Positions 17,922 to 26,568 of a stretch of DNA of 64,000 nt are shown piece by piece. Under the pieces are notes generated by a model. It had not been told where the DNA came from. It did no database searches and was given only the letters and a program-made list of their open reading frames with translations. Position 1 is the first letter of the stretch; every line of letters starts with the position of its first letter. Both the position numbers and the translations under genes were made by a program. This DNA is from Dokdonia sp. Dokd-P16. Lineage in GTDB: Bacteria; Bacteroidota; Bacteroidia; Flavobacteriales; Flavobacteriaceae. The stretch covers positions 639,501 through 703,500 of the forward strand of contig NZ_CP029151.1 in NCBI RefSeq assembly GCF_003095655.1. Direction: 5' to 3'.

Positions 17922-17957
17922 AAAAAAACGCCTTGAGTTACCTCAAGACGTTTTTTT
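17922..17957 (-). terminator. terminator of the exbB-exbD operon
   Basis: Stem AAAAAAACG-C-CTTGAG / CTCAAG-A-CGTTTTTTT with a TTAC loop. The one mismatched column is C-A on the plus strand but a G-U wobble in the minus-strand RNA, so it serves the exb operon. Confidence 0.88.
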
Positions 17958-17974
17958 ACTAATTTAATGTAGGA

Positions 17975-18448
17975 CTACTGCGTTACAGCATCATCCGTTT
18001 GTGTGGTAATATAAATTACCTTAAGCATGTTTGCTTGTCTAAGCTCCTGCTTTACGTCATATACCAAACCTGAATTAGTTTCCTTATCTACCTTAAAGGC
18101 AACCATTACACGGTCTTTAAGCTCATCTCTAAGCTTTTCACGCTCTTCAAGTATTGCTGGTTGTACTTCGTTTATGTTTACAAACTTGTCTCCAATTTGT
18201 ATTTTTCCTTCTGTACCAAGGTTCTTATAACCCTCTCCTGGAGTACCAGCAAAGATGTATACACTTCGATCCTTTTTAAGCTTCTCAGTTTGATCTGCTG
18301 AAGGTAAAATTTGAGCTACTTTAACGTCGTTTTTACGCAACACTGTAGCTACCATAAAGAAGAATAATAACATAAATACAATATCTGGTAAGGAAGCAGT
18401 ATTTACCGCTGGTAATTCCTTAGCACCGCCTTTTCTAAATTTTGACAT
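17975..18448 (-). CDS. exbD: ExbD/TolR-family biopolymer transporter (second copy)
   Basis: 157 residues: a short cytoplasmic N-terminus, one membrane helix (PDIVFMLLFFFMVATVLR, about 21-38, with the conserved Asp in the helix) and a periplasmic domain. It forms part of an ExbB/ExbD motor that uses the proton gradient to energise TonB-dependent outer-membrane transport or a related envelope function. It is the last gene of the exbB-membrane protein-exbD-exbD operon, 18 bases after the first exbD. Two ExbD paralogues in one operon is normal in flavobacteria. Confidence 0.9.
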   Translation of the reverse strand: MSKFRKGGAKELPAVNTASLPDIVFMLLFFFMVATVLRKNDVKVAQILPSADQTEKLKKDRSVYIFAGTPGEGYKNLGTEGKIQIGDKFVNINEVQPAILEEREKLRDELKDRVMVAFKVDKETNSGLVYDVKQELRQANMLKVIYITTQTDDAVTQ

Positions 18449-18466
18449 ATTGTTATTGTTTTTATA

Positions 18467-19081
18467 TTAGTTATTAGGATCTACTTCAGAAAGCTTCTGA
18501 GGATACATGTTCTTGATAATATCAAGTTTCTTCTCAGTTGCATCTTCGTTACCCTTAAAAACACCTTCATCTATCGCTTTACTTACTTCGGTGTATTTCC
18601 AACCGTATAAGCGCTGCGATTCTCTATCACGTAAGAAATTATATGCTCCTACTAGCTCATTTTGAACTGTTATAAAAGACTCGTAAGATGACTCACGAAG
18701 ACTCTTTACAGTAACAATAGCTTTATCAGGATAATCCGATGAACTCGGATTACGTTCTCCCTGACAATAGTCGCAATACCCTTCTTGTCCTTTTGGCACT
18801 CCCCCATTATCTAGGAAAGCAATGGCTGCTGCTTGAAGATCTTTCATCTCCATAGGCTCATTTTCAACCAAAAGCTGTTCTTCATTGTTTACAATAACAA
18901 CAAAAAGGTTCTTTTCTTTTATGATAGGAGGCTCCACATTTTCAGGCTGCTCTGGCGGTAACGCTCTTACTAGACCTCTATCTTTTTCAATGGTAGTAGT
19001 TACCAAGAAGAAGATAAGTAGTAAGAATGCGATGTCTGCCATAGACCCTGCATTAATTTCTGGTGCATTTCTCCTAGCCAT
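18467..19081 (-). CDS. exbD: ExbD/TolR-family biopolymer transporter (first copy)
   Basis: 204 residues, longer than a usual ExbD. The N-terminus MARRNAPEINAGSMADIAF and the single membrane helix (ADIAFLLLIFFLVTTTI, with the motor Asp) are typical. The periplasmic part has an insert around residues 94-120 with a YCDYC motif and an Asp/Ser-rich stretch, so a disulfide or metal site is possible. It starts 2 bases after the stop of the 144-residue membrane gene and is probably a partner of the second ExbD in a mixed motor. Confidence 0.9.
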   Translation of the reverse strand: MARRNAPEINAGSMADIAFLLLIFFLVTTTIEKDRGLVRALPPEQPENVEPPIIKEKNLFVVIVNNEEQLLVENEPMEMKDLQAAAIAFLDNGGVPKGQEGYCDYCQGERNPSSSDYPDKAIVTVKSLRESSYESFITVQNELVGAYNFLRDRESQRLYGWKYTEVSKAIDEGVFKGNEDATEKKLDIIKNMYPQKLSEVDPNN

Positions 19082-19083
19082 AA

Positions 19084-19518
19084 TTATTTATTTACAAGTT
19101 TCTTAGCTCCAGAGATAACCATTAATACAATTGCGATAGCCGCAAGTATAAAGAATGCATTAATACCAGCGCTTACCCATTGTGAACCACTAGCAGATAG
19201 CATTTCCCCGTCTTTCATTGCAACTTCTTCTGCTCCGCTTGCAGCGAAGTAAGATATAGCAACTACTAACAAGAATGCTCCGGCACCTATTAGTGTATTC
19301 TTTGCGTTACCCGAAAATAGACCTTTGATAACAAAAATCGCTACGAGTACTATTGCGATACCTATAACTATCCAAGCAAGGAGAATCATAATATCAACAA
19401 GGTTCTGTGAATCACCACCTACGATGGCTTCATTGTTTGCCCATACCATACCAGCAACAACAAGTGCTACGATACCTACGATACCAACAATGAGTTTTAA
19501 AATTTTATGTAATCCCAT
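19084..19518 (-). CDS. four-helix membrane protein of the exb operon
   Basis: 144 residues with about four hydrophobic segments (near 8-26, 42-66, 75-95, 115-140) and short polar loops. I recognise no catalytic motif. Its position between exbB and two exbD genes, with 31 and 2 bases of spacing, suggests it is an accessory membrane part of the same motor. The role is inferred from context only. Confidence 0.8.
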   Translation of the reverse strand: MGLHKILKLIVGIVGIVALVVAGMVWANNEAIVGGDSQNLVDIMILLAWIVIGIAIVLVAIFVIKGLFSGNAKNTLIGAGAFLLVVAISYFAASGAEEVAMKDGEMLSASGSQWVSAGINAFFILAAIAIVLMVISGAKKLVNK

Positions 19519-19549
19519 AATATGTATGAATTTTTAAGATTACTATATA

Positions 19550-20344
19550 TTACTTCTTGTAACGTACAAGCATGTCCATCAATGTGATTGATGCATCTTC
19601 CATATCGTTTACGATACTGTCAATTTTTGCAATAATATAGTTATAGAATATTTGAAGAATAATAGCCACAATCAGTCCAAATACTGTTGTAAGAAGTGCT
19701 ACTTTAATACCTCCTGCTACAAGAGCTGGATTCATATCACCTGCTGCTTCAATTCTATCAAAGGCTTGAATCATACCGATTACTGTACCCATGAAACCAA
19801 GCATTGGTGCAAGTGCGATAAATAATGAAATCCAAGATACGTTCTTTTCAAGTTGTCCCATTTGAACACCACCATAAGCTACAACAGCTTTTTCAGCAGC
19901 TTCTACTCCTTCATCTACACGGTCAAGACCTTGGTAGTAGATAGAAGCAACAGGCCCCTTAGTGTTACGACATACTTCTTTTGCAGCTTCAACACCACCA
20001 CTATTTAATGCATCTTCAACATCTTGAGCTAACTTCTTAGTGTTAGTAGATGCTAGGTTAAGATATATAATACGCTCAATAGCAATTGCAAGTCCTAAAA
20101 TAAGACATAAAAGTACAATCCCCATGAATCCAGGACCTCCTTCAATGAATCGTTTTTTCAAATCTTGCGTAAAAGAAAGCTCTTCTGCTACGGCTTCATC
20201 TTGAAAAGATGCACCAGAATCTACATTCGCAACGATTTGTTGGATTTGTACTGGAAGGGTTGTTTGTGCGTTACTGGCGTTTGCTGTGAATGTGCTTAAC
20301 ACTACTACAGCGGCAATTGCCATGATAGAGAATAATTTTTTCAT
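19550..20344 (-). CDS. exbB: MotA/TolQ/ExbB proton channel protein
   Basis: 264 residues: a signal-like N-terminal segment (1-24), a Gln/Glu-rich periplasmic stretch, then the MotA/TolQ/ExbB fold with three membrane helices, including GPGFMGIVLLCLILGLAIA, IALAPMLGFMGTVIGMI and VALLTTVFGLIVAIILQI. The GxxGTVxGMI and T-V-F-G residues line the ExbB channel. It forms the proton-conducting stator with the downstream ExbD proteins. It is first in the operon; a -7 box lies at 20411-20418. Confidence 0.93.
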   Translation of the reverse strand: MKKLFSIMAIAAVVVLSTFTANASNAQTTLPVQIQQIVANVDSGASFQDEAVAEELSFTQDLKKRFIEGGPGFMGIVLLCLILGLAIAIERIIYLNLASTNTKKLAQDVEDALNSGGVEAAKEVCRNTKGPVASIYYQGLDRVDEGVEAAEKAVVAYGGVQMGQLEKNVSWISLFIALAPMLGFMGTVIGMIQAFDRIEAAGDMNPALVAGGIKVALLTTVFGLIVAIILQIFYNYIIAKIDSIVNDMEDASITLMDMLVRYKK

Positions 20345-20410
20345 TGCTCTTGATCTTAAAGTTTAAATTAGTAAAGGGTTAAATATAGTAATTAATTAGA
20401 TTAACTGTAA

Positions 20411-20418
20411 CAAATATA
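20411..20418 (-). promoter_or_regulatory. -7 box upstream of exbB
   Basis: Minus strand TATATTTG, an exact match to TAnnTTTG, 66 bases before the exbB ATG. A TTG lies further upstream, but at 25 bases spacing, which is longer than usual. Confidence 0.45.
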
Positions 20419-20720
20419 GAAAAGCATCGTCTTATTTTAATTACAATTAATTTAGTATGTAATCTCTAAAGTAGCTTGCTTTCGCTAAAATTTGCATGAA
20501 ATTCATCCAATTTTATCACAAAATAATTACTTCACGTTTTTGTGAAATCTTTTGAGATAGCAAGTATATGAAAGTATGCTGTAATTTCTTACTACCTTGA
20601 TACTTTTTTAATAGAAATACTTCATTATTGTGAAAAAATAAATAGTCTGTTCTATATGTTGAGTTTTTCACCTAGAAAATACCTGTGAAATTAGGAAATA
20701 CCAGTTCTTAACTAAGCATA

Positions 20721-20750
20721 AAAAGCTCTCAATTTTATTTGAAAGCTTTT
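20721..20750 (-). terminator. terminator-like hairpin, probably a relic
   Basis: AAAAGCT-C-TCAA / TTGA-A-AGCTTTT. Again the odd column is a G-U wobble only in minus-strand RNA, so it faces the same way as the ompA fragment at 20789-20902. It looks like the former terminator of that gene. Confidence 0.55.
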
Positions 20751-20788
20751 CTTTAGAATAACTAATAGTATGTTGCTGAACACTTACC

Positions 20789-20902
20789 TTTTCTCTATAA
20801 TAAACCCTAACATTCTATTAATTTGACGCTGCACTTCATCGCATTGCACTCCATTAGAACAATCATTAGCAATTGCGTTTCTCCAAAACCTTGAGCAGAT
20901 AA
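20789..20902 (-). pseudogene. broken copy of the ompA-family gene 3' end
   Basis: These 114 bases match 26574-26687, the last ~39 codons of the intact OmpA-family gene, with few substitutions. The copy has lost one base (CATTAGC against CATTAAGC) and so shifts frame after ETQLL, and an extra T replaces the stop region. The matching residues in the intact protein are SAQGFGETQLL to EFIIEKM. No upstream coding part of the gene was found beside it, so only the 3' tail remains. It lies 5.8 kb from the intact gene, in the same orientation, in otherwise gene-poor sequence. Confidence 0.88.
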
Positions 20903-21390
20903 CATCTCACTTTATTATTAAGATCAATGATGGAATTACAACTATTAACTACCGCAGTATTTTAACTTATTTGACAAGTATGAATCTCTCAATATATTTA
21001 CTGCATACAACTAATAAGCTCTAATTAATGCTCTTAAAACGCATGCAGCCAGTTATAATTATAAAAGACTTCAAAAAACAATCCACTATTATAGAAATAA
21101 GCGTCTTATATATAGGTCATGAAAAATACTATACCTAAAATAGAGACAGAAACTTTTAAACTTAGAAATTTACAAGGGTGGATAGGAGCTAAGACACATT
21201 AAATTCATACCCCAAAACGAACTACTTTAAAACTTAGTTTTAGAAAAGTCGACAACTTCATAAGGTAATAACATCAATTTAAAGTAATTTAATATCCCAA
21301 GTACTATTTTATAGCTAACAGTAAATGCAGTTTTAATAAGTTAAAAATAGCGGAAAGTGTAAATTTATTAGGTGATAGTTTTTAAAATAG
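20903..21390. other. gene-poor AT-rich interval
   Basis: No credible gene. The longest suggestion is a 27-codon ATG frame at 21119-21202 (MKNTIPKIETETFKLRN), vaguely like the start of an acetyltransferase but without a body. Taken with the ompA fragment next to it, this looks like decayed gene remains. Confidence 0.5.
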
Positions 21391-21422
21391 AAAACCCCAC
21401 AGAAATGCATCTGTGAGGTTTT
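21391..21422 (-). terminator. terminator of the His-ladder lipoprotein gene
   Basis: AAAACC-C-CACAGA / TCTGTG-A-GGTTTT with a 6-base loop, 27 bases past the stop. The mismatch becomes a G-U wobble on the minus strand, giving its direction. Confidence 0.85.
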
Positions 21423-21449
21423 AAAATATAAAATACATCAAATAAATTC

Positions 21450-21935
21450 TTATTCGTTTGATGTGGCATTAACATCCTCCATCATCATTTTCTTATCCTC
21501 TTCGGCAATTTTATCGTGTTCAGATTTTAGAATTTGATGTTCTTTTTCCATTTTTTCGTGTTCAGCTTGCATAGATGCGTGTTCTTCTTTCATAGCCTCG
21601 ATGGTTATATCGCCAGAAAGATGCTTCGCCTCTAGCGCTTCGTGTTTTTCTAAAAGTGCAGTATGGGCATCTATAAGTGATTGATGTCTGTTGAGCAAAG
21701 CACTATGTTGCTTCTCTATTGCGATGTGTAATGTGTCATTCTCAACTTCTTTATGCATTGCAATCATCTCCTCGTGATTGTCTTTCATAGCAGTATGCTC
21801 AGACTCCATAGCGTCGTGAGATGTTTCCATTGTACTGTGAGCGGTTACTAGCTCTTTATGAGCTGCAGACTCTGCTGGGTTTTCTTTACAAGATACTGCT
21901 GCGAGTACTAATGCAAAAATCATAAGATATTTCAT
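21450..21935 (-). CDS. lipoprotein with a heptad histidine ladder
   Basis: 161 residues. A lipoprotein signal (LVLAAVSC, Cys16) is followed by an almost pure coiled coil. Histidines fall exactly every seven residues: 26, 33, 40, 47, 54, 61, then 70, 77, 84, 91, 98, 105, then 119, 126, 133, 140. Position +3 after nearly every His is Met, Leu, Ile or Val (15 of 16). If the helix is a coiled coil, His fills one core position and Met/Leu the other. No named family is recognised. A role in binding Zn, Cu or Ni is inferred from the His/Met core and from the adjacent COG0523 GTPase and MerC genes. It is divergent from 22060-22371. Confidence 0.85.
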   Translation of the reverse strand: MKYLMIFALVLAAVSCKENPAESAAHKELVTAHSTMETSHDAMESEHTAMKDNHEEMIAMHKEVENDTLHIAIEKQHSALLNRHQSLIDAHTALLEKHEALEAKHLSGDITIEAMKEEHASMQAEHEKMEKEHQILKSEHDKIAEEDKKMMMEDVNATSNE

Positions 21936-22059
21936 AAATAAATAGTGTTATAGTTATGGTGTAAAGGTATTTAAATTGCGTACAAAAGTTTACAAATCTT
22001 AAAACTAAATTCTTGATGTGCCGTAAAATGTTTAATTTTATACATTATTCAAAGCTTTA

Positions 22060-22371
22060 ATGCAACGAGCAGTTTTTAAACATATCACCACACTACTTTT
22101 TCTAGTAGCATTTCTTGTGCCTAGGGTTGTGGAGTTGCACGCTTTTGAACATATATCTGACAATGAGGATCAATTAACCTGTGAGCTTTGTGATATTACC
22201 ACACAAGTGCAAGAGCAAGATCTCACATTTGGAGATGTTTCTCATACCTACCAGATATTATCACCCAGTCCCAGCGACTATGTGATTACTTCATCTTACA
22301 GTAGCCCAGTGGCATACATTGTTACGCCTACAGTGGTGTACAATAAACCTCCTCCTTTTTTTATAGGATAA
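22060..22371 (+). CDS. small exported protein with HxxxH and CxxC
   Basis: 103 residues: a hydrophobic N-terminal segment (about 8-22), then ELHAFEHISDNEDQLTCELC, which places an HxxxH and a CxxC 11 residues apart, and a Pro/aromatic tail (YNKPPPFFIG). The His/Cys cluster could hold a metal or a disulfide. Similar short proteins occur in Bacteroidetes near metal uptake genes, but I cannot name a family. It is the first of five plus-strand genes of the metal-handling island. Confidence 0.7.
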   Translation: MQRAVFKHITTLLFLVAFLVPRVVELHAFEHISDNEDQLTCELCDITTQVQEQDLTFGDVSHTYQILSPSPSDYVITSSYSSPVAYIVTPTVVYNKPPPFFIG

Positions 22372-22575
22372 TTTTGGATTTTTTACACGCTCATATTTCA
22401 CGATAATACATCGTGTATATGTTGTTGCACTCATACTAGTTGTGAAGTGTAATTAAAATAAAAAGCGTTTAGTCTCTCTTTTTAAGTGGTATTATATCCA
22501 GTCCTAATTTATCGCGCACTACTTGAGGAATTCTTATTTCTCTAAAAATCTAGTATCTCATATTTAAATTTCAAA

Positions 22576-23790
22576 ATGAAAAAATTACCAGTTACCGTAC
22601 TTAGCGGTTTTTTGGGTGCAGGTAAAACTACCTTGCTCAATCACATATTGCATAATAAACAAGGTCTTAAAGTCGCTGTAATCGTAAATGATATGAGCGA
22701 GGTAAATATAGATGCCCAGCTTGTAGAAAATGAAAATACCCTTTCTCGCACAGAAGAGAGACTTGTTGAAATGTCTAACGGTTGTATATGTTGCACCCTA
22801 CGGGACGACCTAATGGTTGAGGTTGAAAAGCTAGCAAAAGAAGATAGATTTGATTACCTCCTCATAGAAAGTACCGGTATTTCTGAGCCCATACCAGTTG
22901 CACAAACCTTCAGTTTTGAAAGTGAAGATGGCAGTATTGACCTTAGCCGTTTTAGCTATGTAGATACCATGGTTACGGTAGTAGATGGCTTTAATTTTTT
23001 AAAAGATTTTTCTAGTCCTGATTACTTAACATCTCGTGATCTAACCGATATAGAGGGAGATACACGTACTATTGTAAACCTTCTAACAGATCAAGTAGAG
23101 TTTGCAAATGTTATTCTTCTTAATAAGACAGACCTCATTACCGAAGAGCAACTCAAGCAATTGTATGGCATCTTAACAAAGCTCAATCCTGGTGCAAAGA
23201 TTATACCTACACATAACTCTAAGGTTCCATTAAAAGAGATTGTAGGTACAGGATTATTTGATTTTGAAGAGGCCGAAAATTCTGCTGGATGGTTACAAGA
23301 ACTAGAAAATGAGCACATCCCAGAAACCGAAGAGTACGGTATAGGCTCTATGGTTTTTAGAAGTAAAAAACCATTTCACACAGAGCGCTTCTGGAAGTTT
23401 GCAACCTCTGGTTTTCCTGCAGATGTTATTAGGAGTAAAGGCTTATTCTGGATGTCATCACGACCTAAACAAGCGTTGATATGGAGCTCGGCCGGAGGCT
23501 CTCTTAAAACAGACCCTGCTGGTGTGTGGTGGGCATCAATGCCTTACACAGAGCGTATTAATTATGGAGCTTTTGTAGATAATCGTGAGTTGATAGAAAG
23601 CGATTGGCATCCTGCGTATGGAGATCGTAAAAATGAGCTCGTTTTTATTGCGATTAATATAGATCGAGATATCCTAACTAAGCAACTAGAAGCGTGTCTT
23701 CTCACTCCAGAAGAAGAGAAACTGTGGGAAGAAGGGAATCTGCCACTCACAGACCAGTGGCCTATACAAGCAATGGAATACACAAATTAG
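22576..23790 (+). CDS. COG0523 (CobW/ZNG-type) metallochaperone GTPase
   Basis: G3E-family GTPase of 404 residues, a family that loads metals (often Zn or Co) into target enzymes. Visible are Walker [16 protein letters not shown] (about 11-25), the metal motif [11 protein letters not shown] (CxCC, about 73-83), Walker B-type [11 protein letters not shown], the base motif LLNKTDLI and a CobW C-terminal domain ending near the last 90 residues. It stands 203 bases after the small His/Cys gene and before two lipoprotein genes. The 62xx-type name CobW is a family name; cobalamin genes are absent here, so a zinc role is more likely. Confidence 0.93.
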   Translation: MKKLPVTVLSGFLGAGKTTLLNHILHNKQGLKVAVIVNDMSEVNIDAQLVENENTLSRTEERLVEMSNGCICCTLRDDLMVEVEKLAKEDRFDYLLIESTGISEPIPVAQTFSFESEDGSIDLSRFSYVDTMVTVVDGFNFLKDFSSPDYLTSRDLTDIEGDTRTIVNLLTDQVEFANVILLNKTDLITEEQLKQLYGILTKLNPGAKIIPTHNSKVPLKEIVGTGLFDFEEAENSAGWLQELENEHIPETEEYGIGSMVFRSKKPFHTERFWKFATSGFPADVIRSKGLFWMSSRPKQALIWSSAGGSLKTDPAGVWWASMPYTERINYGAFVDNRELIESDWHPAYGDRKNELVFIAINIDRDILTKQLEACLLTPEEEKLWEEGNLPLTDQWPIQAMEYTN

Positions 23791-23858
23791 TATTTGTATG
23801 TCACAACGTTTATTACCATAAAATTAAGTGTTATATCATATAGTTAAAACATTTCAAA

Positions 23859-24806
23859 ATGAGGCTACCTTTATTTACCATCATATTTCTAACTATACTT
23901 TTGTCGTCTTGTCAAAAGCAACCAAGAGAATCATATAATCCAAATTTGATTAAACGTAAGGAGATAAGCCAAGCATTCGGGGCAGATGTTTCTAATGTGT
24001 TGTTTGATCACTTATACGTTGTGGTAGATAGCATTACGTACTCGCAAGTAACTAGTGACAGCCAGTGGCAGGACACCTATGCTAGCTTAGATGTAGGTTT
24101 GCCTGATTTTGCTCCACTTTCTAATACCTCTGCTACTTGCTACATAAGAGGACATCAACACTCCATTGAGATATTGGGGCCTAACAATAGCTATGATGAG
24201 CCTATAGGGAAGAGTGGTATAGGATTTTCTCTTAAAAATAAAGGTGAGCATTTTCATTTAGGCGTTACACCAAAATTGAGAGCCTTAAGGGACTCCCTAC
24301 TTACGGCTACCGAAACGGTAAAAATGAAAGTTAACGGACAAGATCATACGTGGTTTAAAGCATTTTATACACCTAGTCCAGGCACTGCATTGCATACTTG
24401 GTATGCGTTTTATAACCCTAAGTTTTTAGATCAATTAAGTGACGAAGAACATCCATCATATTTAAGAGAAGATTTTCTCGCATCTTCCTATGCAGATCAT
24501 AAATTATTTCACGGCATTAATGAAATTAACTTGAAGTGCACTCAAGCAGATTTTAACAGGATTGCACAAGAGTTAGGATATCTTAAGAGTGAGTTGCTGG
24601 ATAGAGAAGGTAATTTATATACCATTAAAAGTGGGGATGTAAAAATTGTACTTGAGCCGTCAAAAGACATAGCATATAGTCGTATCACAAAAATTACTTG
24701 CAAACTAAATAGTGCAGATAACAGTGTAAGTCAACTAGGAAATATCACAATAACAAACAGTGGTAAAGTCTCGACCTGGGACTTTAATGAGTTGCATTTA
24801 CATTAA
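23859..24806 (+). CDS. lipoprotein, possibly DUF5829-type
   Basis: 315 residues with a lipoprotein signal ILLSSC (Cys18). The body includes VLFDHLYVVVDSITY, ATCYIRGHQHSIEILGP, GEHFHLGVTP and LKCTQADFNRIAQEL. The alternation of a lead strand with His/Glu-containing loops recalls vicinal-oxygen-chelate (glyoxalase-like) proteins, and I tentatively match it to DUF5829. Substrate unknown. Spacing of 68 bases from the GTPase gene and 24 bases to the next lipoprotein gene suggests one operon. Confidence 0.7.
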   Translation: MRLPLFTIIFLTILLSSCQKQPRESYNPNLIKRKEISQAFGADVSNVLFDHLYVVVDSITYSQVTSDSQWQDTYASLDVGLPDFAPLSNTSATCYIRGHQHSIEILGPNNSYDEPIGKSGIGFSLKNKGEHFHLGVTPKLRALRDSLLTATETVKMKVNGQDHTWFKAFYTPSPGTALHTWYAFYNPKFLDQLSDEEHPSYLREDFLASSYADHKLFHGINEINLKCTQADFNRIAQELGYLKSELLDREGNLYTIKSGDVKIVLEPSKDIAYSRITKITCKLNSADNSVSQLGNITITNSGKVSTWDFNELHLH

Positions 24807-24830
24807 AATTAATAATAAAAATTAAATATT

Positions 24831-25646
24831 ATGAAAAAACATACCACAACCCTATTATCATCGCTAGTACTTATTGCTTTTACGGTGACCTCATGTAAAG
24901 AAAATACAAGCAGTGTAAATGAGGCTTCTCCTGAGAGTGAAAAGCCTGCAGAAGTAGTCGCAAAAAAAATAACAATTAGTAAACTAGAAAACTCTCCCGC
25001 ATATAGCGACGCTGTACTGAAGATAGAATCACCAAGCGCCGAAAACATAAAAACAGGCGAAACAGATTTTAATTTTAAAGTAGAAAATTACGAATTAGGC
25101 GCACAGACAGATAGTCCAAACGTACAACTTCTAGCAAACTCTGGTAAGGGGCAACACATTCATTTTATATTAAATAATGAGCCTTATTCTGCGCATTATG
25201 AGAGCGCTTTCGCGAAAGCGTTACCAGAAGGAACACATCACCTAGTTGCCTTTTTGAGTAGGTCATATCACGAGTCTGTAAAAAATGAAAACTCTGTAGT
25301 AGTAAAAAAACTTGTAGTCGGTGATTCTCCAGAAAATGAAACAGGTGTTAATGTAGAGGAGCCTACACTTATATATAGCCGTCCTAAGGGAACATACTCG
25401 GGTAAGGACACAGAGAACTTATTGCTAGACTTTTTTGTGCTTAATACAAAGCTATCAGAAAGCGGAAATAAAGTACGTGCTACTATTAATGGTGAGCAAT
25501 TTGAAATTACAGAATGGGCACCACAAGTGATTAGAGGATTACCTATGGGAGAAGTAACTATAATGCTAGAATTAATAGATAGTAAAGGAAATGTCCTAGA
25601 CGGCCCCTTCAATAAAGTGACACGTACGGTAGTGCTTAAAGAGTAA
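24831..25646 (+). CDS. lipoprotein with two related halves
   Basis: 271 residues with lipobox VTSC (Cys22). The two halves look related: NNEPYSAHYES...LPEGTHHLVAFL in the first and NGEQFEITEWAP...LPMGEVTIMLEL in the second, so a tandem beta-sandwich pair is likely. The first half has GQHIHFIL and THH, which could bind metal. Codons at 25205-25220 come from the dispersed palindrome and give SAFAKA, in the position that reads WAPQVIRG in the second half. No characterised family is recognised. It lies between another lipoprotein gene and the MerC gene. Confidence 0.72.
   Translation: MKKHTTTLLSSLVLIAFTVTSCKENTSSVNEASPESEKPAEVVAKKITISKLENSPAYSDAVLKIESPSAENIKTGETDFNFKVENYELGAQTDSPNVQLLANSGKGQHIHFILNNEPYSAHYESAFAKALPEGTHHLVAFLSRSYHESVKNENSVVVKKLVVGDSPENETGVNVEEPTLIYSRPKGTYSGKDTENLLLDFFVLNTKLSESGNKVRATINGEQFEITEWAPQVIRGLPMGEVTIMLELIDSKGNVLDGPFNKVTRTVVLKE
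25205..25220. repeat. dispersed palindrome inside a lipoprotein gene
   Basis: CGCTTTCGCGAAAGCG read in frame as AFAKA (SAFAKALPEG). Confidence 0.9.
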
Positions 25647-25682
25647 CTTTAATTTTAAGCTCAATATTTTAAAAAGATTTAT

Positions 25683-26069
25683 ATGAAATCAAAAACTGTA
25701 GATAAGATTGCAATCATAAGCGCTGTTTGTTGCGCACTGCACTGTGCGCTATTACCTATTTTAATAGGTTTTACAGCCCTAGCTGGTTTGGCAATTTTCA
25801 AAAACCCGTGGATAGAATATGCTTTTATTATTTCCGGGATACTCCTAGCTTTTTTCTCATTAGGTAGAAGTTTGAGACTGCATCGCGATCATACACCAGC
25901 TAGAATGGCAACCATAGGTGTAGTTGTGTTACTCATAAGTAGATTACAAGTTGTACACGAGGTAGAGACTATTTTTACGGTTATTGGAGCGCTGTTTTTA
26001 GTGCTAGCCCACGTTAAAAACATACACGCAGTACATCGTCTTAGAGAACCTAGAATTGTAAGACAGTAA
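25683..26069 (+). CDS. MerC-domain membrane protein
   Basis: 128 residues with four membrane segments and the MerC-type N-terminal pattern SAVCCALHCALLPI: a CC pair, then ALHC, in helix one. MerC of mercury operons imports Hg(II); Bacteroidetes MerC-domain proteins are widespread, so other metals are possible. It closes the five-gene plus-strand run, 36 bases after the lipoprotein gene. Confidence 0.85.
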   Translation: MKSKTVDKIAIISAVCCALHCALLPILIGFTALAGLAIFKNPWIEYAFIISGILLAFFSLGRSLRLHRDHTPARMATIGVVVLLISRLQVVHEVETIFTVIGALFLVLAHVKNIHAVHRLREPRIVRQ

Positions 26070-26568
26070 GGAAGCACTCTAATAATCGCCAACAACATGG
26101 AAATACATAGCTAGAAAACAGCAAATACACTTTTGCCAAAAAATAAAATTTAGATTTCAAGCACATATAATAGGATATTATTTAAAGAAATAAGGCAGCA
26201 TAAATTATAGAATTGTATTTAAAACTACTTATTACAAAACTTAAAATCCTAGCAATCTACCTCTAACGAATCAACATTTTCAATATAGCTATAGTTTGAT
26301 ATCAACTGATATTTCAAAAAAATAAAAAACCCTGTAAATTATAAAATTACAGGGTTTTTACAACCTATTCTTGGACCTTCTACAACGAAAATAGAACTCT
26401 CATAATTTTTATTTAACGAATGTAAAAACCCCATCATTTTAATCTCCAACTAATCAATCCTTTTAAACTCATTATCAAAAAACTAGTTCGAACTATTGTC
26501 TTACATTCAAATTAAACTATTAAAAATAACGAGTTGCATAATCTATAAATTAGCCAATCGAATTTATT
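26070..26568. other. intergenic region before ompA 3' end
   Basis: About 500 AT-rich bases between the convergent MerC and OmpA genes. I see only the terminator at 26325-26359; the rest shows no frame or repeat. Confidence 0.6.
26325..26359 (-). terminator. terminator of the adhesin-sprF-ompA unit
   Basis: A perfect 13-bp stem AAAAACCCTGTAA / TTACAGGGTTTTT with a 9-base loop. It is symmetric, so it can also stop the MerC transcript coming from the other side. Confidence 0.85.

Noticed and set aside
21119-21202. A 27-codon ATG frame resembling an acetyltransferase N-terminus
   Set aside because: Too short, without a body or flanking family motifs; only a weak resemblance.
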